From an uncultured Prevotellaceae bacterium (GTDB taxonomy: Bacteria > Bacteroidota > Bacteroidia > Bacteroidales > Bacteroidaceae): DNA of 39,550 bases. The stretch lies in assembly GCA_902792635.1 (NCBI GenBank), contig CADBAG010000021.1, forward strand, positions 1-39,550, given 5' to 3'. The position numbers and the translations under genes are program-made. The notes beneath the pieces are model-generated. The model was not told where the DNA came from. It made no database searches and was given only the letters and a program-made list of their open reading frames with translations. Position 1 is the stretch's first letter. Every line of letters starts with the position of its first letter. Positions 1-7,827 of this stretch are shown here, in pieces.

Positions 1-92
<92 letters not shown>

Positions 93-101
93 CTTTGAAC
101 G

Positions 102-139
102 AGAGCCTTGAGGATAGCAATATTCTCAAGGCTCTTTTC
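102..139 (+). terminator. rRNA operon terminator with GNRA-type loop
   Basis: The arm AGAGCCTTGAG (102-112) pairs perfectly with CTCAAGGCTCT (125-135). GATA/TATT extends it inward through a G-U pair to a GCAA loop (117-120), and a T run follows at 135-138. It lies right after the 5S gene and ends the rRNA transcript. Confidence 0.9.
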
Positions 140-182
140 GTTTGCGGGCGGCCACAAGGGCCGCGCCCTGCAATTTTTTGTT

Positions 183-572
183 ATGCGAAGATTATTCTAT
201 TCGATCATACGTTGGCCCCGCAGCCACGGCTTTGGTGTACAGTCACCTTTCGCCTTCCGTTTTGTGACGGAGGTCGTGCGCTCGCACCGTATACCGGAAC
301 ATCTGCCTTCGGGTTTCTACGAGCAGTTTTCTACGAAGGACAAAAGGCTTCTGTCTTTCTATGGAAGGCTTTATGACTTTCTGATTCGTGAGAAGGGGCT
401 TGAGCGGGTTTATGTTATTGAAGGTATCCATGACGATGCTGTATCTTATTCTTTGTGGATGGAGATCATTCAGGATGAGAAGGTCGTCGTAAGCTTCGAT
501 CTTTATGACTGTGGCGTGCTCTTTTTTGATGGTAAGTTGCCTAAATTTAACTATAAAGTAATGTTGCGCTGA
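183..572 (+). CDS. short SAM-methyltransferase-like protein, core missing
   Basis: A 129-residue protein. The frame is open from 108, but that start lies inside the rRNA terminator, so ATG 183 is preferred. Near the N-terminus is an HGFGVQSPFAF segment, which I know from the start of a Bacteroidetes class I SAM-dependent methyltransferase family. The C-terminus (FDLYDCGVLFFD, about residues 105-117) resembles the last strand of the same family. Between them there is no room for the SAM-binding Rossmann core and no glycine-rich motif I and acidic pair, so it is probably not an active methyltransferase. It may be an internally deleted relic or a short family variant with another role. No terminator is obvious after it. 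Confidence 0.6.
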   Translation: MRRLFYSIIRWPRSHGFGVQSPFAFRFVTEVVRSHRIPEHLPSGFYEQFSTKDKRLLSFYGRLYDFLIREKGLERVYVIEGIHDDAVSYSLWMEIIQDEKVVVSFDLYDCGVLFFDGKLPKFNYKVMLR

Positions 573-621
573 CTTTTTATGATTTCTTGTATGTTTGGTC
601 GTAAAATTCTTTCCCAAAATG

Positions 622-652
622 CTTGTAGATACAAATAATTTGTTTATTTTTG
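622..652 (+). promoter_or_regulatory. promoter for the DUF2795 gene
   Basis: A -7 box TATTTTTG (645-652) matches TAnnTTTG. CTTG at 622-625 serves as the -33 box with a 19-bp spacer. It ends 58 bp before the ATG at 711. Confidence 0.7.
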
Positions 653-710
653 CGCCACGATTTTAGTACTATACACATTAAGAACAAAACACGACTAAAT
701 ACTTACGACT

Positions 711-932
711 ATGTATTGGACACTTGAATTGGCTTCCAAACTTGAGGATGCTCCTTGGCCAGCAACAAAGGATGAGTTGATTGACTACGCTGTTCGTTCG
801 GGTGCTCCTGACGAGGTTATACAGAACTTACAGGAGATTGAAGACGAAGGTGACGTTTATGAGAGTATTGAGGATTTATGGCCTGACTACCCTTCCAAGG
901 AAGATTTCCTATGGAATGAGGATGAATATTAG
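711..932 (+). CDS. DUF2795 domain protein
   Basis: A 73-residue acidic protein that matches from memory a highly conserved small Bacteroidetes family carrying a DUF2795 domain: WTLELASKLEDAPWPATKDELIDY near the start, then IQNLQEIEDEGDVYESIEDLWPDYP. The family's function is unknown to me. There is no signal peptide and no membrane segment, so it should be cytoplasmic. It has its own promoter (622-652) and its own terminator (949-994), so it appears to be a single-gene unit rather than part of the secretion operon that follows. Confidence 0.88.
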   Translation: MYWTLELASKLEDAPWPATKDELIDYAVRSGAPDEVIQNLQEIEDEGDVYESIEDLWPDYPSKEDFLWNEDEY

Positions 933-948
933 TCGGTCGAGGATTTAT

Positions 949-994
949 ATCGGGAGTTACCAACAGGGTTGTTGATTGCTCCCGATTTCTTTTA
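949..994 (+). terminator. Rho-independent terminator after DUF2795 gene
   Basis: ATCGGGAG (949-956) pairs with CTCCCGAT (979-986), and the loop has a second small pairing (CAAC/GTTG). A T-rich tail follows (986-994). It separates the DUF2795 gene from porP and argues against any porP start upstream of about 1000. Confidence 0.8.
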
Positions 995-1007
995 TACAAT
1001 AATATTG
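976..1007 (+). promoter_or_regulatory. probable promoter of the porP-gld operon
   Basis: TAATATTG (1000-1007) differs from TAnnTTTG by one base. TTG at 976-978 is 21 bp upstream. It sits just after the terminator and 18 bp before the GTG chosen for porP. A small palindrome ACAATAATATTGT (996-1008) overlaps the box and could be an operator. Confidence 0.4.
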
Positions 1008-1025
1008 TCTTTTCTGCGTTGTTTT

Positions 1026-1970
1026 ATTGTGCAGAACTATAGATACTACATATTCATCTTTGTTTGTTCTCTGTGCAGCGTTGTCTCCAAGGCTCAGTAT
1101 GACCCTTCTTTCAGTCATTATTTTGATATGGAGACTTCTTTTAACCCCGCTGCGGCAGGTAAGCAACCGTATATCAACGTTACGGCTGCTTATGCTTTGG
1201 ATATGGCAGGGTTTGAGCACAACCCCCGTACGGCTTATGTGTCGGGTGATATGCCGTTTCGAGCATTGAAAGCTTTTCATGGAGTGGGACTGAACTTTAT
1301 GAATGATCAGATTGGTCTTTTCACGCATACCAAACTGGAGTTGCAGTATGCTTACCAGATGAAGCTCTTCGGAGGACAGTTGCGGCTTGGTGTGCTTGCG
1401 GGGTTCATCAGTGAGAACTTTGATGGTAGCAAGGTAGACTTAGGTGAGTCGAACGATCCTGCTTTCTCCACTACTTCCTTAACGGGAAATACGATCGATT
1501 TAGGCGCAGGACTATATTATATGCACGGTAGTTGGTATGCAGGACTCTCAGCAAAGCATCTCAATGCCCCTCTTGTGACCTTGGGCGATAATAATGAGCT
1601 GCAGATTGATCGGAGCTATTATTTTACCGGCGGAGGCAATATTCGTTTCCATAATCCGTTTTTATCATTGAAGCCATCGTTCTTGGTAAGGACAGATGGA
1701 TCAGGCTGGCGAGGTGATATTACATCTCGTTTAGTGTATACTAATGGTACTCGCATGCTTTATTTAGGTGCAACTTATAGTCCAACAATTTCAGCGACGG
1801 TGCTCTTAGGTGGTTGTTTTCATGGTGTGGTCTTGGGCTACAGTTATGAGATTTATACTTCCGCCATCAATCCGGGTAACGGGAGCCATGAATTGTTCAT
1901 TGGCTATAAGCATGAACTGAACTTTGTGAAGAAAGGACGCAACCTGCACAAGAGCGTGCGTATCTTATGA
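1026..1970 (+). CDS. porP: type IX secretion PorP/SprF family membrane protein
   Basis: PorP/SprF family outer-membrane barrel, which accompanies the T9SS core and in other species anchors it to cell-surface components. The mature part begins QYDPSFSHYFDMETSFNPAAAG, the conserved family opening (gene plays host to asparagine-proline-alanine near residue 40), followed by many aromatic beta strands up to a C-terminal FIGYKHELNF strand. I start it at GTG 1026 because this gives a clean signal peptide (hydrophobic IFIFVCSLC, cleavage after SKA). The open frame reaches back to a TTG at 969, but that lies inside the preceding terminator. It is 314 residues, normal for the family. gldK starts 26 bp downstream, so the genes are probably one operon. 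Confidence 0.88.
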   Translation: MVQNYRYYIFIFVCSLCSVVSKAQYDPSFSHYFDMETSFNPAAAGKQPYINVTAAYALDMAGFEHNPRTAYVSGDMPFRALKAFHGVGLNFMNDQIGLFTHTKLELQYAYQMKLFGGQLRLGVLAGFISENFDGSKVDLGESNDPAFSTTSLTGNTIDLGAGLYYMHGSWYAGLSAKHLNAPLVTLGDNNELQIDRSYYFTGGGNIRFHNPFLSLKPSFLVRTDGSGWRGDITSRLVYTNGTRMLYLGATYSPTISATVLLGGCFHGVVLGYSYEIYTSAINPGNGSHELFIGYKHELNFVKKGRNLHKSVRIL

Positions 1971-1996
1971 TAGTGTAAAAAAGGGAATAAATATAT

Positions 1997-3439
1997 ATGA
2001 AGAATATCATATTGTTACTTAGTATGACCGCTTTGGCCTTGTCGTTGTCGGGCTGCTTCAGTGCGAAGACAGCGTCGATGTCTGGCAGAGGCGGTGAAGT
2101 GGTAGGCGTAGGAGGCCGAGCTTTCACGGAACCAACACCTTATGGGATGGTGCGGATTGACCGTGGTTATCTCAAGATGGGTGATGTGAAAAGCGATAGC
2201 TTATGGGGTAAGAATATCCCGGTAAAGGATATCTCCGTGGACGGTTTCTGGATGGACCAGACCGAGATCACTAACTCGCAGTATAAACAGTTCGTCATGT
2301 GGGTGCGTGACTCTATCCTCCGTACTCGTCTTGCTGATCCTAACTATGGTGGCGATGAGACCTACATGATTACGGAAGACAAGAACGGCGATCCTGTGAA
2401 GCCACATATCAACTGGAACAAGCGTCTACCGCGTAAGCCCAATGAGGATGAGCAGCGGGCTTTTGAGAGTCTTTATGTCACGAATCCCGTTACCGGCGAG
2501 AAGATGCTCGACTATAAGCAGATGAACTATCGGTATGAAGTATACGACTATACGGCTGCTGCGCTCCGTCGTAACCGTCTTGATCCTAAGGAGCGCGACC
2601 TCAATACCGATGATGTCGTCAATCCTAACCAAGTCGTCATGATCAGTAAGGATACAGCTTATATTGATGAGTCGGGGAATATTGTGAGGCAGACTATTGA
2701 TCGTCCGCTTTCCGGTCCCTGGGACTTTCTCAACACTTACATCGTCAATATCTATCCTGATACTACTTGTTGGGTGAATGACTTCCGCAATGCCAACAAT
2801 GAGGTGTACCTTCGCAATTATTTCTCTAATCCGGCTTATAACGACTATCCCGTTGTCGGTGTGTCGTGGGAGCAGGCCACTGCCTTCTGTGCATGGCGCA
2901 CCGACTATCTGTTGAAAGGTCTTGGCCCGGAGGCACGCTATGTGCAGCGTTACCGTTTGCCGACAGAGGCAGAGTGGGAGTATGCTGCAAGAGGAAAGAA
3001 TCAGACGGAGTTCCCTTGGGAGAATAAAGACGTGATGAGTGGCAATGGATGTTTCTATGCCAACTTCAAGCCGGACCGGGGCAACTATACCAAGGACGGA
3101 AACCTTATTACGGCTAAGGTGGGCAGCTATTCTCCGAACAGTAATGGACTTTACGATATGGCCGGCAATGTGGCAGAGTGGACAAGCACCATCTATACGG
3201 AGGCTGGTGTGGAATCGATGAACGATATCAACCCACAGTTGAAGTATAATGCCGCTATAGAAGATCCTTACCGCTTAAAGAAGAAGAGCGTGCGTGGCGG
3301 ATCATGGAAGGACCCAGAGAGTCTTATCCGCTCGGCTTGGCGTTCATGGGAATATCAGAACCAGCCGCGGAGCTATATCGGGTTCCGTTGTGTTCGCTCG
3401 TTGGCCAACTCTGTCACGGGGAAGCAGAAAAGAAGATAA
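1997..3439 (+). CDS. gldK: T9SS ring lipoprotein GldK/PorK
   Basis: A 480-residue lipoprotein of the T9SS periplasmic ring (PorK-PorN in Porphyromonas). The N-terminus has a lipoprotein signal ending LSGC with Cys20 as lipidation site. The rest is an FGE-sulfatase/SUMF1-like fold: MVRIDRGYLKMG with WMDQTEITNSQYKQF near residues 50-100, RLPTEAEWEYAARGK around 320, LYDMAGNVAEWTS around 380 and VRGGSWKDPE to IGFRCVRS at the C-terminus. The fold is structural in this family; no formylglycine-generating activity is expected. It is the first of the four genes gldK-L-M-N in the order usual for Bacteroidetes. Confidence 0.95.
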   Translation: MKNIILLLSMTALALSLSGCFSAKTASMSGRGGEVVGVGGRAFTEPTPYGMVRIDRGYLKMGDVKSDSLWGKNIPVKDISVDGFWMDQTEITNSQYKQFVMWVRDSILRTRLADPNYGGDETYMITEDKNGDPVKPHINWNKRLPRKPNEDEQRAFESLYVTNPVTGEKMLDYKQMNYRYEVYDYTAAALRRNRLDPKERDLNTDDVVNPNQVVMISKDTAYIDESGNIVRQTIDRPLSGPWDFLNTYIVNIYPDTTCWVNDFRNANNEVYLRNYFSNPAYNDYPVVGVSWEQATAFCAWRTDYLLKGLGPEARYVQRYRLPTEAEWEYAARGKNQTEFPWENKDVMSGNGCFYANFKPDRGNYTKDGNLITAKVGSYSPNSNGLYDMAGNVAEWTSTIYTEAGVESMNDINPQLKYNAAIEDPYRLKKKSVRGGSWKDPESLIRSAWRSWEYQNQPRSYIGFRCVRSLANSVTGKQKRR

Positions 3440-3472
3440 TAATTGGAACAATAAAGAAAGTTTTAGGCTATT

Positions 3473-4387
3473 ATGACATACAGCAAATATAATCTTGTCT
3501 ACCGTTTGCAGAAATGGATGGACACAGTAGCAGGTCAGACGTTCCTCAACTATGCCTATAGCTGGGGTGCTTCTGTCGTTATCCTCGGAGCTTTGTTTAA
3601 ATTGACTCACCTTCCGGGAGCTAATATTATGTTGTTTATAGGTATGGGCACTGAGGTCTTCGTGTTCTTTATCTCTGCTTTCGACCGTCCTTTCGACAAG
3701 ACCGCAGAGGGCCGTGTCATGCCCACCCATCTGACGGAGGAATATCTTGAGACTGGTAAAGTAAATTATTCTACCGGTGAAGAGGCTGCGGCAGAAACAG
3801 AAGCCGAAACCGAGACTCCTGTCGCTTCCTCTCAACCGCAGGAACAGCCACAATATCAACCGCAGCCCCAATATCAACCTCAACCGCAGTATGCTGCATC
3901 GGCACAGCCACAGGCGCCGGTACAGCCCCAGACTTCTGCTCAACCTTCAGAGTCAGTGCAGCCTGAGGAGTCTGTTGAGAAGCCATCAACACCTATCACC
4001 CAACAGCCAACACCTACATTTGTTCCTCAGATGTCTAAGGAGGAGGCAGAGGCTATGAATGAAGCACAGGGTAATTACGTTGAGGAGCTGAAGACTTTGG
4101 TAGAGACCTTGAAGAAGGTCAATGAGCAAAGCTCTCGTCTTACGCGTGACAGTGAGGAGATGGAGAATCTCAACCGCACGCTTACAGGCATCAGTAAGAT
4201 CTATGAGATGCAGCTCAAGGGCGCCAGCAAACAGATTGGAACCATTGACGAGATCAACGCTCAGACGAAGAAGATGGCGGAGCAGATCGACCAGCTCAAT
4301 CATATCTATGCACGCATGATAGAGGCTATGACCGTTAACATGCGGGCTGCTGCTCCCAATGCGGGCATGACTAAGGATAACGATTAA
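3473..4387 (+). CDS. gldL: T9SS motor protein GldL/PorL with Pro/Gln-rich linker
   Basis: Inner-membrane component that with GldM forms the proton-driven motor of T9SS. Two membrane segments lie in the first 70 residues (NYAYSWGASVVILGALFKL and NIMLFIGMGTEVFVFFISA). The motif LTHLPGAN between them is conserved in GldL, and the glutamate in the second segment is the residue expected to take part in proton flow. Residues about 115-185 form a Pro/Gln-rich linker with QYQPQP repeats. The C-terminal 110 residues are predicted coiled coil, typical of the cytoplasmic part. It follows gldK by 33 bp and precedes gldM by 15 bp. Confidence 0.94.
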   Translation: MTYSKYNLVYRLQKWMDTVAGQTFLNYAYSWGASVVILGALFKLTHLPGANIMLFIGMGTEVFVFFISAFDRPFDKTAEGRVMPTHLTEEYLETGKVNYSTGEEAAAETEAETETPVASSQPQEQPQYQPQPQYQPQPQYAASAQPQAPVQPQTSAQPSESVQPEESVEKPSTPITQQPTPTFVPQMSKEEAEAMNEAQGNYVEELKTLVETLKKVNEQSSRLTRDSEEMENLNRTLTGISKIYEMQLKGASKQIGTIDEINAQTKKMAEQIDQLNHIYARMIEAMTVNMRAAAPNAGMTKDND

Positions 4388-4402
4388 TAAGGATAACGAG
4401 TA

Positions 4403-5959
4403 ATGGCAATAAAGAAACGACCGGTCACTCCCCGTCAGAAGATGATCAACCTCATGTACATCGTTCTTCTGGCTATGTTGGCACTCAATGTGTCGACAGA
4501 GGTGCTTCATGGCTTTGCTGTGGTGCAGGAGAGTCTTGACCGAACAACCGCCAATTCCTCAAAGCTGAATGAAGACATCATGGCTGATTTCCGCCGCCAG
4601 ATGCTCAGCAATCCAGAGAAGGTGAAGCAATGGTACGAGCAGGCTCAGGATGTGCGTAATATGAGTGACTCGCTGTACAACTTTGCCGAGGATTTGAAGA
4701 TTGCTATTGTCAAGGAGGCTGACGGTCCGAATGGAAATCTGAAGAATATTGATAATACGGATAATGTCGATGCGGCAGGCACAGTGATGTTAGCTCCATT
4801 GACAGGTAAGGGAAAGAAACTCTATAAGGCTATCAATAGTTTCCGGACTCGTATTCTGCGCTATGTCACCGACCCCCGCCAGTATGCTATCATTGAGAGC
4901 AACCTCTCTACGAAGGTGCCACGGGGCAAGGATAATCTCGGCAAGAACTGGCAGGAATATATGTTCGAGAATATGCCAGTGGCAGCTGCCGTTACGCTTC
5001 TGTCAAAGTTGCAGAACGATGTGCGCTATGCCGAAGGAGAAGTGCTCCATTCTCTGCAGGCAAACATTGGCTTGAAGGATATCCGCGTGAATAAGTTGGA
5101 GGCATTTGTCGTACCGGAGAAGACGACGCTTTATCCTGGTGAACGGTTCAATGCTAACATCGTCATGGCAGCTGTCGACACAACAAGCCAGCCAGAGATC
5201 TATGTCAATGGCTCTCGCATCGCAACCCGCAATGGTCAGTATAGTTTCACTGCCGGTGGAGTGGGCGAGCATCAGTTTGGTGGTTACATTCTTATGCGTA
5301 ACAACCGTGGAGATGTCTTGCGTCGCAACTTCATTCAGAAATATAATGTTATCCCCGTGCCAGGTGGTGCGACTGTGGCCGCTGACCTTATGAACATGCT
5401 CTATGCGGGTTATAACAACCCCATCAGTGTCAGTGTCCCGGGAGTGCCGCAGAATGGCGTATCCGTGAGCATGACCGGCGGACGGCTTATCTCTAAAGGT
5501 CCGGGCAAGTATGTGGCTATTCCTGCTGCCGTAGGGCATGATGTGACATTCCGCGTCAGTGCACGCGATGGTAAGATGACTCGTTCCTTCCCGCCGTTCG
5601 TGTTCCGTGTGCGTAAGCTGCCTAACCCGACACCTTACATTGCCGTGGGCGATGACCGTTTCAAAGGAGGCAACTTATCGAAGGCCAGCTTGATGGGAGC
5701 CGGACATCTTTATGCGGCCATTGATGATGGCATTCTCGATATTCAGTTCCGGGTTACCGGCTTCTCTACGGTGTTCTATGACAACATGGGCAACGCTGTG
5801 CAGATGGCATCGCAGGATGGTCAGTTTACGGACCGTATGCGTGATCAGTTCCGTCGTTTGAGCCGTGGCCGCCGCTTCTATATCACAGAGGTGCATGCCG
5901 TGGGACCTGACGGCGTGGCAAGAACACTGCCGGGAGCGATGGAGGTGAAGGTGAGATAG
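4403..5959 (+). CDS. gldM: T9SS motor protein GldM/PorM
   Basis: A 518-residue protein with one N-terminal membrane segment (NLMYIVLLAMLALNVSTEVL, about residues 14-33) and a long periplasmic part made of helical and Ig-like domains. This matches GldM, the rod that couples the inner-membrane motor to the GldK-GldN ring. The opening KRPVTPRQKMINLMYIVLLA is highly conserved, and the C-terminal domain contains the GDDRFKGGNLSKASL segment known from the family. Full length, no disruption. Confidence 0.95.
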   Translation: MAIKKRPVTPRQKMINLMYIVLLAMLALNVSTEVLHGFAVVQESLDRTTANSSKLNEDIMADFRRQMLSNPEKVKQWYEQAQDVRNMSDSLYNFAEDLKIAIVKEADGPNGNLKNIDNTDNVDAAGTVMLAPLTGKGKKLYKAINSFRTRILRYVTDPRQYAIIESNLSTKVPRGKDNLGKNWQEYMFENMPVAAAVTLLSKLQNDVRYAEGEVLHSLQANIGLKDIRVNKLEAFVVPEKTTLYPGERFNANIVMAAVDTTSQPEIYVNGSRIATRNGQYSFTAGGVGEHQFGGYILMRNNRGDVLRRNFIQKYNVIPVPGGATVAADLMNMLYAGYNNPISVSVPGVPQNGVSVSMTGGRLISKGPGKYVAIPAAVGHDVTFRVSARDGKMTRSFPPFVFRVRKLPNPTPYIAVGDDRFKGGNLSKASLMGAGHLYAAIDDGILDIQFRVTGFSTVFYDNMGNAVQMASQDGQFTDRMRDQFRRLSRGRRFYITEVHAVGPDGVARTLPGAMEVKVR

Positions 5960-5974
5960 TTGGCCCCACCCCTA

Positions 5975-5998
5975 CCCCTCCCCCAACAAGGGGAGGGG
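5975..5998. repeat. GC-rich hairpin between gldM and gldN
   Basis: CCCCTCCCC (5975-5983) and GGGGAGGGG (5990-5998) form a perfect 9-bp stem with loop CAACAA. It starts 15 bp after the gldM stop and is followed by TTGATTAC. The same GAGGG...TTGATTAC ending occurs in the ackA-pta repeat at 23950-23966, so it is probably a dispersed intergenic palindrome. It lacks a T tract, so it may attenuate or protect the mRNA rather than end it. Confidence 0.75.
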
Positions 5999-6047
5999 TT
6001 GATTACAGAGATAAACAAGTTATTGAAATTAATAAGATTATACTCCT

Positions 6048-7109
6048 ATGAAGAGGTACTTTATTATAATGTTGATGTTTTGTGCAGGTGCAGCGAGCCT
6101 ATGCGCGCAGCCTAAGGCTCGGCGGATGCAGCAGCAACAGGCACAGAAGTCGAACAGCAACAACATGACGTTGCGGCAGCAGATCGACTTCCCGACAGAT
6201 GAGCCTATGAGCGGCGATGTCATCTGGCGGCGCGATGTCTATCGTGAGCTTGACTTGACAGATGATGCCAATGCTGCACTCTATTATCCCGTGGAGCCAG
6301 ATGGCACGCATGTCAACCTGTTCACACTGCTCTTTAAACTTATCATGGCAGGGCCTAACCACGGCGGTATAGCAGCTTACAGTTATGATGTTAACAGTGG
6401 CAGTGAGAAGTTTGACGAGTCATTGCGCCTGAGCCCCAAGAAGTTCCTCGACGATTATCACATCTTCTATGAAAAGACCGACAAGGGCGTACATATCGAT
6501 GACAGTGATATTCCATCGGCTGAGGTAAAGGCTTATTTCATCAAGGAGAGCAGTTACTATGACCAGAATACGGCGACCTTCCATCGTCAGGTGACAGCGC
6601 TCTGCCCAGTAATGTTCCGTGAGGACGATTTTGGAGATGGTGCTACGAAGTATCCGCTTTTTTGGGTCCGGTACAGCGACTTAGCTCCCTTCCTTGCCAA
6701 GCAGATGGTGATGACGAGCAATATCAATAATGCTGCTATGATGAGCCTCGCCGATTATTTTGGTACGAACCAATATAAAGGTAAGATTTACAAGACCAAC
6801 AATATGCTTGGCAAGACGCTGGCTCAGGAAGTTGGTGGCGATTCTATTAAACTTACCAAAGAGCAACAGCGTATTGATAAGGAAATATCTACTTTCGAGT
6901 CACAAATCTGGGGAGACCAGGCTAAAAAGGACTCCTTGGATTCTATTGCCAAACTTGACCCGAAGTTGTTATATGCCAAGAAAAAGAGTACGCGTGTGAA
7001 ACGTGGCTCAGCACGGACAGAGCGCGTGAAGAGTAGTCGTTCTAAGGCTCCGCAAGCCTCACCGGCGAATGGAGCAGCAAGAGTGACAGTGAGAAGACAG
7101 CGACACTAA
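6048..7109 (+). CDS. gldN: T9SS ring protein GldN/PorN
   Basis: Periplasmic partner of GldK in the T9SS ring. It has a signal peptide (MLMFCAGAASLCAQ, cleavage after residue about 20), then DVIWRRDVYRELDLTDDANAALYYPVEP, the highly conserved GldN opening. Later segments such as EDDFGDGATKYPLFWVRYSDL also fit the family. The last 45 residues are unusual in composition: rich in Lys, Arg, Ser and Ala, ending VRRQRH. The gene lies 88 bp after gldM, across the 5975-5998 hairpin, with no clear separate promoter, so it is probably in the same operon. Confidence 0.94.
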   Translation: MKRYFIIMLMFCAGAASLCAQPKARRMQQQQAQKSNSNNMTLRQQIDFPTDEPMSGDVIWRRDVYRELDLTDDANAALYYPVEPDGTHVNLFTLLFKLIMAGPNHGGIAAYSYDVNSGSEKFDESLRLSPKKFLDDYHIFYEKTDKGVHIDDSDIPSAEVKAYFIKESSYYDQNTATFHRQVTALCPVMFREDDFGDGATKYPLFWVRYSDLAPFLAKQMVMTSNINNAAMMSLADYFGTNQYKGKIYKTNNMLGKTLAQEVGGDSIKLTKEQQRIDKEISTFESQIWGDQAKKDSLDSIAKLDPKLLYAKKKSTRVKRGSARTERVKSSRSKAPQASPANGAARVTVRRQRH

Positions 7110-7128
7110 GGAATATCAATTCAATATT

Positions 7129-7740
7129 ATGAGAAAATTACATTTACTTCTCTTGATGGCTGTTGCCATCTTGTTTACAGCGCCTGCTTCCGCTCAGGTG
7201 AAGTTCGGCTTGAAAGGTGGTATTGATGCCACAAGTCTTAAGTTGAACGAGAGTGTGTTTGACGAGAGCAACCGTGTAGGCTTCTACGTTGGTCCTACGG
7301 TGAAGTTTACATTGCCTATCGTTGGCCTTGGTGTGGATGCATCAGCACTCTATGATCAGCGTTCGGCCAAAGTGGAGAGCTCTGATAAAAAGACGGAGAC
7401 GTCTCTTGACCAGAAGCAGATTGCCATTCCTATCAACCTGCGCTATTCCGTAGGTCTGGGCTCTCTGGCTAACTTCTTCGTCTTTGCTGGCCCGCAGTTC
7501 GGTTTTAATGTTGGTAGTGACAAGAAACTCTCTGATTATGACTGGAAGTGGAAAGACTCTAACTTCAGTGTCAATGTCGGTCTTGGTGTAACTCTTGCTA
7601 ATCATCTTCAGGTCAACGCCAACTATAACATTGCCTGCGGCAAGACGGGTGAAGCATCTGTCGATGCTGTTGCAGATGGTGTGAAGAATTTCCATGCCCG
7701 TTACAATGCATGGCAGATAGGCTTAGCTTACTATTTCTAA
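7129..7740 (+). CDS. small outer-membrane beta-barrel (porin family) protein
   Basis: A 203-residue protein with a signal peptide (LLLMAVAILFTAPASAQ, cleavage after ASA) and eight or so amphipathic strands starting VKFGLKGGIDATSL and ending WQIGLAYYF with a terminal aromatic residue. This is typical of the Bacteroidetes porin-family / PorT-like small barrels. It starts 19 bp after gldN and so probably belongs to the T9SS operon. PorT in Porphyromonas is a T9SS protein, but this general barrel family is large and I do not claim that it is PorT itself. Confidence 0.8.
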   Translation: MRKLHLLLLMAVAILFTAPASAQVKFGLKGGIDATSLKLNESVFDESNRVGFYVGPTVKFTLPIVGLGVDASALYDQRSAKVESSDKKTETSLDQKQIAIPINLRYSVGLGSLANFFVFAGPQFGFNVGSDKKLSDYDWKWKDSNFSVNVGLGVTLANHLQVNANYNIACGKTGEASVDAVADGVKNFHARYNAWQIGLAYYF

Positions 7741-7757
7741 GTTTTAATACTAAAATA

Positions 7758-7820
7758 TTAAGGGTATTGATTGTATAGGTGGCCGCCACTATGGGCGGCC
7801 ACTGCAACCAATACCCTTAA
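7758..7820. terminator. bidirectional terminator between convergent genes
   Basis: Outer arms TTAAGGGTATTG (7758-7769) and CAATACCCTTAA (7809-7820) enclose inner arms GTGGCCGCC (7779-7787) and GGCGGCCAC (7794-7802). It lies between the end of the barrel gene on plus and the end of the GH32 gene on minus, and serves both. Confidence 0.85.
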
Positions 7821-7827
7821 ATCATTA

